53,319 nt of DNA from Centipeda artemidis DSM 19719 (GTDB taxonomy: Bacteria > Bacillota > Negativicutes > Selenomonadales > Selenomonadaceae). Below the pieces are notes generated by a model, which was not told the origin of the DNA, made no database searches, and saw only the letters and a program-made list of their open reading frames with translations. Shown one piece after another: positions 24,851 to 31,748 of this stretch; positions within the stretch are counted from its first letter, which is position 1; the number at the start of each line of letters is the position of its first letter. Location: assembly GCF_000426665.1 (NCBI RefSeq), contig NZ_KE384552.1, positions 1-53,319 on the forward strand. Reading direction: 5' to 3'. Position numbers and translations under genes: made by a program.

Positions 24851-25492
24851 CTATCCTACAATATCCACGCCGCGGCTCGTGCCGATGCGCGTGGCACCTG
24901 CGGCGATCATCGCCTCCGCGTCCGCGCGCGAGCCGATACCGCCCGCCGCCTTAACGCCCATCTCCGCACCGACCGTTTCGCGCATGAGCCGGACATCCTC
25001 CACAGTCGCACCGTGCGTACTGAATCCCGTCGAGGTCTTTACGAAATCCGCCCCCGCTTCCTTGGCGAGACGGCACGCAATTTTCTTCTCCTCATCGGTG
25101 AGAAGGCAGCACTCGATAATGACCTTGACCAGTGCCTTCCCCTTGGCAGCGCTTACAACGGCGGCGATGTCCTTTTTCACATAGTCCTCGTCGCCGTCCT
25201 TCAGCATCCCGACGGCGATGACCATATCGACCTCCGTCGCACCGTCCGCGATCGCCTTTTGCGTCTCGAACGCCTTCACCTCGGTCGGTGTTGCGCCCTG
25301 CGGGAACCCGACGACGGTGCAGACCGCAACGCCCGTCCCCGCAAGCCGGTGCGCCGCATACGCAACACGAATCGGGCTGACGCAGACGGAGGCAAATCGA
25401 TATGCCTTCGCCTCGGTGAGCAGTTTGTCCAGATCCTCTTTCCGTGCATCCGTCCGCAGCAGGGTATGATCGATACACTTTGCAAGTTCCAT
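24851..25492 (-). CDS. deoC: Deoxyribose-phosphate aldolase
   Basis: Splits 2-deoxyribose-5-phosphate into acetaldehyde and glyceraldehyde-3-phosphate. 213 aa, the usual short Deo[12 protein letters not shown] at the N-terminus, VIIECCLL, the Schiff-base lysine in [14 protein letters not shown], and VKAAGGIGS. Ribosome site AGGAGG before ATG 25490-25492. First gene of the operon, under a promoter whose -10 box lies inside a palindrome (25521-25546). No nucleoside phosphorylase or phosphopentomutase is near, so it is here linked to free sugar uptake. Confidence 0.96.
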   Translation of the reverse strand: MELAKCIDHTLLRTDARKEDLDKLLTEAKAYRFASVCVSPIRVAYAAHRLAGTGVAVCTVVGFPQGATPTEVKAFETQKAIADGATEVDMVIAVGMLKDGDEDYVKKDIAAVVSAAKGKALVKVIIECCLLTDEEKKIACRLAKEAGADFVKTSTGFSTHGATVEDVRLMRETVGAEMGVKAAGGIGSRADAEAMIAAGATRIGTSRGVDIVG

Positions 25493-25520
25493 ACAGCTGA
25501 CCTCCTAAATTTTTAGATAT

Positions 25521-25546
25521 TTCAATGCTTAAATTGTAACATTGAA
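25521..25546. promoter_or_regulatory. Palindromic operator over the deoC promoter
   Basis: TTCAATG at 25521-25527 and CATTGAA at 25540-25546 are exact inverses; the interior is partly symmetric. It covers the -10 box TACAAT (minus, 25533-25538). The TTCAAT/ATTGAA half-sites differ from the lacI operator at 22186, so a second regulator may act here. Confidence 0.5.
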
Positions 25547-25561
25547 TCAAAAATAAGTAAA
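25533..25561 (-). promoter_or_regulatory. Promoter of the deoC operon
   Basis: Minus strand: -35 TTTACT (25556-25561), 17-bp spacer, -10 TACAAT (25533-25538). Confidence 0.5.
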
Positions 25562-25598
25562 TACAATAAATAGTCTGCACTTATAGAAAAATGATAGA

Positions 25599-25627
25599 TT
25601 GATTAGTTTTCAAAACTGTGATATTAT
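25599..25627 (+). promoter_or_regulatory. Promoter of the copper receptor gene with palindrome in its spacer
   Basis: -35 TTGATT (25599-25604), 17-bp spacer, -10 TATTAT (25622-25627). The spacer begins with AGTTTTCAAAACT (25605-25617), a perfect palindrome around C, well placed for a repressor or a MerR-like activator. Confidence 0.55.
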
Positions 25628-25683
25628 TCTATTGTTGTTAGAATCAATCTCATTTACTTGACGAATCCACAGGAGGTATTCCG

Positions 25684-27735
25684 ATGACTCGAATGACGCG
25701 CCACCGCATACTCCCACTCCTCGGTCTCTTGCCGGGGCTCGCACTGATGAGCGCACATGCTTATGCGGCGGACACGATGCACAATATGAATATGTCCGGT
25801 ATGAACGGGATGACGGGTTCTGCACCTGCGCAGGCAGTCCCGGACGAATCCTATGCGTTCACGCTGCCGGAGATCGTTGTGACGGGCTATCGCTCCGAGT
25901 CGCCGCTGACGATCGTGACCGATCCGCGCAAACCGCGCCAGCCGATCCCCGCGGCGGACGGCGGCGGCTATCTGAAATCCATCCCCGGGTTCTCCGTCGT
26001 GCGCAAGGGCGGCATCGGCGGCGATCCGATGATGCGCGGCATGGGCGGTTCGCGCATGGTGATGCAGATGGACGGCATGAGCATGGCGGGCGGCTGCCCG
26101 AACCGCATGGATCCGACGGCGACGTACGCGTTCCCGGAGACATACAGCCGCATCATCGTGAACAAAGGACCGCAAAGCGTGCGCTACGGCGCGAGCATCG
26201 CGGGCAGCGTCATCTTTGAGCGCGAGACGGAGCGGTTCGAGAAACCGGGCGTGCGCGGCAACATCTCGCTGATGGGCGCCTCCAATCACCGTTTTGACGA
26301 GATCGTCGATGTCACAGCGGGAGGCAAAGAGGGCTATGCGCGCTTCATCCAGACGCGCAACTATTCGCAGGACTACAAGGACGGTGACGGGAACCGCATT
26401 CACTCCGGCTACGGGCGACACAGCCTTTCAGGCATCATCGGTCTGACCCCCGACCGGGACACGCTGTTCGAGGTCGCCTATGATTCCAGCCGCGGCTGGG
26501 GCAAGTTCGCTCACGGCATGATGGACGGGAGCAAGTTCGACCGCGACAGCTGGGCAGTGAAGTTCGAGCGTGCGCATATGTCTCCTGTGGTTGAAAAGCT
26601 CACGCTGAATTTTAACCACGCCGACATCGATCATCTCATGGACAACTATACGTTCCGCAAGGGCATGATGGGTATGGATGTCAAGCGCCGTCAGTACGGT
26701 GTGCGCACCGTCGCCGATCTGAAGTTTTCCCCGCGCACGATGGGTGCCGTCGGCATCGAGCTGGCACAGCAGGAGCACGCCTTTGCCCGCGCGATGAAGA
26801 ATATGCCGCGCGCACCGTTCTCCACCGATATGACGATCAAGAATCTCGGCATGTTCTTCGAGTACAGCCGTGAGATGAAGGAGCGCGACCGCCTAAAGGC
26901 AGGTCTGCGCTGGGATCGCACGACGGATCACTACCATCCGTACAGGGGGTGGCAGTCGGGCACGACCACCGACAACATGATGAGCGGCTTTATCCGCTGG
27001 GAACACACGGCAAAATCACAGCCGCTCACATTCTACATCGGTCTTGGTCACGCGGAGCGTCCCGCCGACTACTGGGAAGCGTATCACACATGGAACGTGC
27101 ACCATAATCTTTCCACGCGCCCAAAGAAGGAACGCAATACGCAGCTCGACCTCGGCTGGGTCTACGGCGGCGAGAAGAACAGCGGCAGCCTCTCCCTCTT
27201 TTACAGTCATGTGCAGGACTTCATCCTGCGCCGCCCTGCAAACGACTACGCGAACGTGAATGCGCGGCTCTACGGGTTCGAAGCGGACTATACGCACAGT
27301 TTCTCCGATGCATTCTCCATGAACGCCGCGCTCGCCTACACGCGCGGCGACGACCGCACGAACGACGCAGCGCTCCCGCAGATCGCACCGCTCGAGGCAA
27401 ATCTCACGGCGAAGTACGCACACGGCAAGGCCGAGGCAAATGCCGTCTGGCGGCTCGTTGCCCGGCAGAACCGCTTCCACACGGGCTACGGCAGCGTCAC
27501 GGGGACGGACAGCGGCGCAGCGGGCGGATTCGGCATTCTCTCACTGAGTCTCGCCTACCGCCCCGACACGAACCTCACGTTCTCTCTTGGCGTCGACAAC
27601 CTCTTTAACAAGACCTACAGTGAGTTCGTCAACCACACGGAGCTGGCGGATGTCGCGGGTTTTGCGCCGCCCTCTAAGGCGCATATCAACGAGCCGGGGC
27701 GCACCGTATGGTTCAAGACCAATTATCGGTTCTAA
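25684..27735 (+). CDS. TonB-dependent outer-membrane copper receptor (OprC/NosA-like)
   Basis: 683 aa. Signal peptide ending AHAYA, then a Met/His-rich stretch MHNMNMSGMNGM and a TonB-box-like EIVVTGYR. The plug has GGIGGDPMMRGMGGSRMVMQ, MDGMSMAGGCPNRMD and VNKGPQSVRYG, the signature of the OprC/NosA copper-receptor family; a beta-barrel follows and ends in aromatic Phe (KTNYRF). It would bind copper outside and pass it to the periplasm using TonB energy. TonB/ExbBD are not in the window. Proof that the cell has an outer membrane. AGGAGG upstream of ATG 25684. Confidence 0.93.
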   Translation: MTRMTRHRILPLLGLLPGLALMSAHAYAADTMHNMNMSGMNGMTGSAPAQAVPDESYAFTLPEIVVTGYRSESPLTIVTDPRKPRQPIPAADGGGYLKSIPGFSVVRKGGIGGDPMMRGMGGSRMVMQMDGMSMAGGCPNRMDPTATYAFPETYSRIIVNKGPQSVRYGASIAGSVIFERETERFEKPGVRGNISLMGASNHRFDEIVDVTAGGKEGYARFIQTRNYSQDYKDGDGNRIHSGYGRHSLSGIIGLTPDRDTLFEVAYDSSRGWGKFAHGMMDGSKFDRDSWAVKFERAHMSPVVEKLTLNFNHADIDHLMDNYTFRKGMMGMDVKRRQYGVRTVADLKFSPRTMGAVGIELAQQEHAFARAMKNMPRAPFSTDMTIKNLGMFFEYSREMKERDRLKAGLRWDRTTDHYHPYRGWQSGTTTDNMMSGFIRWEHTAKSQPLTFYIGLGHAERPADYWEAYHTWNVHHNLSTRPKKERNTQLDLGWVYGGEKNSGSLSLFYSHVQDFILRRPANDYANVNARLYGFEADYTHSFSDAFSMNAALAYTRGDDRTNDAALPQIAPLEANLTAKYAHGKAEANAVWRLVARQNRFHTGYGSVTGTDSGAAGGFGILSLSLAYRPDTNLTFSLGVDNLFNKTYSEFVNHTELADVAGFAPPSKAHINEPGRTVWFKTNYRF

Positions 27736-27836
27736 GACGGTATAAGAAAAATATCGTTCCGAGGCTTGTCATTCGGAAATGAACGTGCTGCAATGCAGTC
27801 AGCCAAAAGTGAAACAGTGTCAATGGCACAAAAAGT

Positions 27837-27868
27837 GCCCCCCTAGGAGCGCCAACTCCTAGGGGGGC
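27837..27868 (+). terminator. Terminator of the copper receptor gene
   Basis: GCCCCCCTAGGAG and CTCCTAGGGGGGC form a perfect 13-bp stem with a 6-nt loop, followed by TTCTCATTTT. About 100 bp past the stop. The rest of the 27736-28063 gap holds only this and the next promoter. Confidence 0.85.
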
Positions 27869-27999
27869 TTCTCATTTTGTGGTTGAGCATCCGAGGCTAG
27901 TTGCCGTGGAAGAAGGTTCTGTGTTTCGGATTTTTCGGGCGGCAACGGAGAGCGTACAGCAAATTTTATCATCTGCCGCAAAAGTATCCCGCGCCGCCT

Positions 28000-28027
28000 T
28001 TCACTTTTGTCCGCGGTATGTTATAAT
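28000..28027 (+). promoter_or_regulatory. Promoter of the 28064 gene
   Basis: -35 TTCACT (28000-28005), 16-bp spacer, -10 TATAAT (28022-28027). Confidence 0.55.
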
Positions 28028-28063
28028 GATTTTAATTTCAACTGCGGCAGGAGGTGATTGGTC

Positions 28064-28498
28064 GTGACAGAGGCGGCCAAAGCATTCGAGGAATACATCA
28101 AGAAGGAAAACATCACGGGCTTTCAGATTCGTGAGCCGGGCGATGAGCGCCAAACCACCGTCTTTGAGAGCGAACTCGAAATCGAGAGACGCCGTCTCCC
28201 GATCCTCGTCATCATCGACGCCACCGCGTACGCAACCGTGCGCATCCGCCTCGCGCAGAACGCCGTCGACGACACGAACGCCATGCTCCTCACCGGCTGG
28301 CTCATGCGGCAGAACCAGGACAGCCGCCTCGTGAAGTTCTACCTCACCTCCGACACGACCATCATCGCCGACGTCGTCGTACCGCATGCGCCCGAGCAGT
28401 TCGATCCCGACGTTATGGGGAGCGTTCTGCGCGTCTTTGTCCGCGACATCACCGCCCTCATGCCCGAGCTCATCCAGCTCCTGCCCGAGGCGGAATGA
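28064..28498 (+). CDS. Conserved-looking cytoplasmic protein of unknown function
   Basis: 144 aa from GTG 28064-28066, eight bases after GGAGGT; an in-frame TTG at 28058 is too close to the ribosome site. No signal or membrane segment. Mixed alpha/beta pattern: an N-terminal helix, strands around TTVFESELEIE and LPILVIIDATAY, then MLLTGWLMRQNQDSRLVKFY and an acidic C-terminal helix. This resembles the YbjN / secretion-chaperone-like fold in outline, which is only a guess. Single gene with its own promoter, next to tRNA-Gly. Confidence 0.75.
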   Translation: MTEAAKAFEEYIKKENITGFQIREPGDERQTTVFESELEIERRRLPILVIIDATAYATVRIRLAQNAVDDTNAMLLTGWLMRQNQDSRLVKFYLTSDTTIIADVVVPHAPEQFDPDVMGSVLRVFVRDITALMPELIQLLPEAE

Positions 28499-28502
28499 AC
28501 GA

Positions 28503-28531
28503 TTGACAAAATGCCGGGTGTCTGCTATCAT
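28503..28531 (+). promoter_or_regulatory. tRNA-Gly promoter
   Basis: -35 TTGACA (28503-28508), 17-bp spacer, -10 TATCAT (28526-28531), starting 5 bp after the stop of the preceding gene. Confidence 0.75.
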
Positions 28532-28541
28532 GTAGAACATC

Positions 28542-28615
28542 GCGGGCATAGTTCATCGGTAGAATGAAAGCTTCCCAAGCTTTAGAGGTGGGTTCGACTC
28601 CCATTGCCCGCTCCA
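28542..28615 (+). tRNA. tRNA-Gly (anticodon CCC)
   Basis: Full cloverleaf: acceptor GCGGGC pairing with GCCCGC, D-arm with GGTAG, anticodon stem AAAGC/GCTTT around loop TTCCCAA, T-arm GGTGGGTTCGACTCCCATT, and an encoded CCA end. Anticodon CCC reads GGG codons, sensible in a GC-rich genome. Confidence 0.95.
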
Positions 28616-28627
28616 TAGGAAATAATA

Positions 28628-28652
28628 AGCCGTCCGTTTGGACGGCTTTTTT
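28628..28652 (+). terminator. tRNA-Gly terminator
   Basis: AGCCGTCC GTTT GGACGGCT followed by TTTTT, 13 bp after the tRNA. Confidence 0.85.
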
Positions 28653-28769
28653 CGTATATTTTCATATCGTAGATATACGCCATCAGCAAGAACCGAAGCA
28701 TCGAAACTCGTCACATCACTAGTTAAATGGAAATGCTCACATGCCCCCCCTTCTTTCCTGCGACCGGAT

Positions 28770-29219
28770 TCATGATACAAAAACCGTATAGAGTCCGCCG
28801 ATGACCATCCCGAGCGGCAGCGGCCAAATCCAATATGTGCCGCGCGTCAGCCAAAGGCTGAGGGAGCGATGCCGCGCATCCAGCGGAGGCAATTCACCAA
28901 GAGCAGTTCCTTTCAGATAGCGCCGATACCGGCAGCCCGGGTACCAACTAGTTAAGAGTGTGCATCCTATATAGAACGTAAGCAATCCGCTCCCGGCATC
29001 CGTTAAATGTCGCGGCAGGATAAAATCGGCGTCAAATCCCCATAGCGCCAACATCCCCGCGGCAAGCGTCTGCCCGATGAGCCAGCATACCGCCTGCCTG
29101 CTGACACGCCCCTCCCGCTGCGCCGCCCGCGCACGGTACGTCAGCCGGCCGAGGCCGACGGACATACCGAGAAACAAAGATAACCAAAGCGCCGCAAAAA
29201 TCATCCACATAGCGCTCAT
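28770..29219 (-). CDS. Small membrane protein, paralogue 1 of a tandem family
   Basis: 149 aa from ATG 29217-29219, behind GGGAGGAGGG (spacing is tight; the ATG four codons on is also possible). Four hydrophobic segments. Conserved cytoplasmic block between helices 3 and 4, CRYRRYLKGTALGELPPLDA, is shared with the two neighbours upstream (RRYIRYLK..LPPMDAEH and RRYLKYLE..LPAMDRK). No known family recognised. Last of the tandem set, 36 bp after paralogue 2. Confidence 0.7.
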   Translation of the reverse strand: MSAMWMIFAALWLSLFLGMSVGLGRLTYRARAAQREGRVSRQAVCWLIGQTLAAGMLALWGFDADFILPRHLTDAGSGLLTFYIGCTLLTSWYPGCRYRRYLKGTALGELPPLDARHRSLSLWLTRGTYWIWPLPLGMVIGGLYTVFVS

Positions 29220-29254
29220 CCCTCCTCCCGGCGATACATTTTTCTCACGAACAG

Positions 29255-29695
29255 CTACAGCGATGCGGCGACCATCAATATCCCGATCAGCATGACGAGC
29301 CCCCCGATAGGCCATATACAGAACCCATGCATTAAATATCCGTAGGAACGATAATGTTCCGCATCCATCGGAGGCAGATCATGCATATCCGTCCGCTTCA
29401 AATAGCGAATATACCTTCGATCCGTATACGATCCAATAAAAATTACACTCCCCATGCAAAAAACAAGCATTCCTCTCGCCGTCCCCGTTTGCATAAAGGG
29501 CGCCGTCCGGATCAGCGAATCCAAAAGGCCTAAAATCAGCACGATGACGATACCGTATAGCCGTCCCGCCATACGACAGAGCCTCCGTCCGCTGACCCGC
29601 CCTTCCCGATAATAGCCGACGAACCTGCACAGCCGCCGACCATAGAGGAACGTCCCCGCTGCAACGAGCAGAATACATAAAATATTTCCCCACAT
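29255..29695 (-). CDS. Small membrane protein, paralogue 2 of a tandem family
   Basis: 146 aa, four hydrophobic segments, ribosome site GGGGAGGGAGG before ATG 29693-29695. Block DRRYIRYLKRTDMHDLPPMD followed by AEHYRSYGYLMHG matches paralogues 1 and 3. An early basic loop RRLCRFVGYYREGRVSGRRL matches RAAQREGRVSRQAV of paralogue 1, so the whole protein is homologous. Unknown function; probably a small inner-membrane protein. Confidence 0.72.
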   Translation of the reverse strand: MWGNILCILLVAAGTFLYGRRLCRFVGYYREGRVSGRRLCRMAGRLYGIVIVLILGLLDSLIRTAPFMQTGTARGMLVFCMGSVIFIGSYTDRRYIRYLKRTDMHDLPPMDAEHYRSYGYLMHGFCIWPIGGLVMLIGILMVAASL

Positions 29696-29824
29696 GGGAA
29701 CCTCCCTCCCCGCTCCTGGTCATACGGTATTTCCTTCAGAATATCCCTTGATCGTCGCGCTGGCAATTGAAAAAAGGTGCCCTCACTCATGCATGCCGCT
29801 CCGACATAAAGTGCCGAGCGCGCG

Positions 29825-30035
29825 TCACCGCCCCATCTGCTCCATATACGCACGTGTCTCCCTCACAACGACGTCCGAAAGCGCGAGCAGGGCGATGGGG
29901 TTTAGGATCGCCCCGGAACCGTTGACGATGTCGGCGGACACCCAATCGCCTCGAGTTTGAGGAACGCGCCGAGCACAATGTGCATGATAAAGACGAGGCG
30001 GTACCGGGGCGTATGCCTCCGTGCCCATCATCCCT
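29825..30035 (-). pseudogene. C-terminal fragment of an AGCS amino-acid symporter gene
   Basis: Contains ADIVNG..AI.NPIALLALSD and VVVRETRAYMEQMGR, and in the next frame RLVFIMHIVLGAFLKLEAIG. The intact symporter at 31749-33089 reads VVFIVLIALGAFLKLEAIW, then ADIVNGLMAIPNLIALLALS and GVVVRETRKYMEKQD. A one-base change in frame occurs at the W codon. It is a duplicated tail of that gene, about 65 codons, with no start. Marks a past recombination between the paralogues of the small membrane family. Confidence 0.8.
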
Positions 30036-30037
30036 CC

Positions 30038-30645
30038 CTACCGCTGTAACACAACAAAAAGAAGGGGCTGTAACGAAATACTACAAACAAAGATTGGGTA
30101 CATATCAGCCGGAAGCCCTGTATTTATTGCATAAGAAAAGGACTGTAACGAAAGTGCGAAAAACGCTATTTCGTTACAGTCCCCAATTCCACTTATCATA
30201 ATGCTGCTTATTTTTAGAACGATACTCAAAAGGATCAGAATCCCGCCGAGCCACAATAATGCAAAACCTTTATACAAGCTGTCTTCGAACATCCTGCGGG
30301 AGGACAGCTTACGATCCATCGCGGGAAGGTCGTCCGGAGCAGTAGCTTCCAGGTATTTCAGATATCTTCGTGCCGTATGCCCGACAAGAACAGACGCGCC
30401 TCCTATAGAAAAAATCCATACGAGAAACGCTGTATCCTTCGATGTAAAACCAAATAAAAGGTCTCCCGAGCTACAGCAACTGAAAAAAGTCCCGCAAGCA
30501 CTAAAACATAGATCAGTATTCCCATATAATAAACTGCGAGCTGTCCGCTTGCCGCCCCTTTTTTATGTTGGCGGCATCCATGCACAAACAGCGCGACGAA
30601 GATAAAAATAATCACCCATGCCCCTATGATATATTCTACATTCAT
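30038..30645 (-). pseudogene. Small membrane protein, paralogue 3, frameshifted
   Basis: Starts MNVEYIIGAWVIIFIFVALF and runs to LVLAGLFS; after a run of six A/T (30483-30488) the homologous reading continues one frame over with TARRYLKYLEATAPDDLPAM and DRKLSSRRMFEDSLYKG. Without the shift the frame closes at 30403. The C-terminal part reads on through a terminator hairpin (30140-30182) to a stop at 30038, so the natural end also seems lost. No good ribosome site before the ATG. Probably a decayed copy; a programmed slip at the homopolymer or a sequencing error are alternatives. Confidence 0.65.
30064..30182 (-). terminator. Large hairpin with an extra copy of one arm
   Basis: GGACTGTAACGAAA (30140-30153) and TTTCGTTACAGTCC (30169-30182) make a perfect 14-bp stem, followed on the minus strand by TTTTCTTAT. 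A further copy GGGGCTGTAACGAAAT (30064-30079) can pair with the right arm instead. Likely terminator; the extra copy is unexplained. Confidence 0.55.
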
Positions 30646-30716
30646 GAGGGATTCTTATCTTTTGCCGAGATCCTTTTTAATTTTTACGCTGTTTTTTAGG
30701 ATCGTCATACGGATTT

Positions 30717-31682
30717 TCAGCGATTAACGACGTTCTGCGGATGCCCTTCAATGAACGATCGCACGTTGTCTGCGGTGATCTGCATGATGCGTTCGCGGGC
30801 TTCCTTTGTCGCCCACGCGATGTGCGGGTTGATGATGCAGTGTGGGGCGTTGAGCAAAGGATTGTCCGCGGTGATGGGCTCTGCGGATACGACGTCGACC
30901 GCCGCCCATGCAACCTTGCCGCTCCTGAGGGCGGCGGCGAGATCCTGCTCGACGATGAGCTGTCCGCGCCCGTTGTTGACGATGATCACGCCGTCCTTCA
31001 TCCGGGCGATCGCCGCCGCGTCGACGATCCCTTCGGTCGCGGGCGTCAGCGGGCAGTGGAGGAAGATGAAATCTGAGCGCGCAAAGAGCGTATCGAGCGG
31101 CACATAGTCCGCGACGGCGCGCCCCTCGTCCGTCTCGGTGCGGCTGTAGGCGATGACGTTCACGTTCAGCGCGCGCAGGACGCGCGCGGTGGCTCTGCCG
31201 ATGCACCCAAGTCCGATGATGCCCGCGGTCTTGCCGCTGACCTCGATGAGGGGACGCTGCCAATAGCAAAAATCGATGCTGGACGTCCATTCGCCCGCAT
31301 GGACGGAGCGGTCGTGATGCCCGACCTGCGAGCACGCCTCGAGGAGGAGTGCGATTGCATTCTGACTTACATTGTCCGTACCGTAGCCGGGTACATTCAT
31401 GACATCGATATTCTTTTTGCGTGCATAGGCAGCGTCGACTGTGTTGTATCCCGTAGCGAGTACGGCAACGGCACGCAGGTTTGGACAGGCATCCATGGTT
31501 GCGGGGCTAATCGGCGTCTTGTTGATGACGATGATCTCGGCGTCGCCGATGCGCTCAGGGATGAGCGGCGATTCGTCGTACGATGTGCGGTCGTAGACCG
31601 TGAGGTCGCCGAGTGCCGCGAGGGGCGCCCAGCTGATGTCGCCCGGATTCTCCGTATATCCGTCCAAAACAACGATCTTCAT
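30717..31682 (-). CDS. D-2-hydroxyacid dehydrogenase, glycerate-dehydrogenase-like
   Basis: 321 aa from ATG 31680-31682 (AGGAGG upstream). NAD(H)-dependent reduction of 2-keto acids to D-2-hydroxy acids. Rossmann motif AGIIGLGCIGRATARVL, catalytic Arg in VNNGRGQLIVEQDL, later Glu in VVSAEP and catalytic His in NPHIAWATKEARERI. The PGYGTDNVSQNAIALLLE block is near the hydroxypyruvate/glycerate group. It follows the AGCS symporter by 66 bp, perhaps the same transcript, which may link amino-acid uptake to keto-acid reduction; that is inference. Confidence 0.9.
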   Translation of the reverse strand: MKIVVLDGYTENPGDISWAPLAALGDLTVYDRTSYDESPLIPERIGDAEIIVINKTPISPATMDACPNLRAVAVLATGYNTVDAAYARKKNIDVMNVPGYGTDNVSQNAIALLLEACSQVGHHDRSVHAGEWTSSIDFCYWQRPLIEVSGKTAGIIGLGCIGRATARVLRALNVNVIAYSRTETDEGRAVADYVPLDTLFARSDFIFLHCPLTPATEGIVDAAAIARMKDGVIIVNNGRGQLIVEQDLAAALRSGKVAWAAVDVVSAEPITADNPLLNAPHCIINPHIAWATKEARERIMQITADNVRSFIEGHPQNVVNR

Positions 31683-31748
31683 GCGCAGTCCTCCTATGAG
31701 ATTGTTTCGGTCATATTCCTTCTCCATAGGATTCGACGACGCCCGCGC

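Noticed and set aside
23810-25516. 568-codon ORF on the plus strand
   Set aside because: Antisense to deoC, the ribokinase and the kinase N-terminus; Arg/His-rich with no domain.
27879-28067. 62-codon ORF on the plus strand
   Set aside because: Overlaps the promoter and ribosome site of the 28064 gene; no ribosome site of its own.
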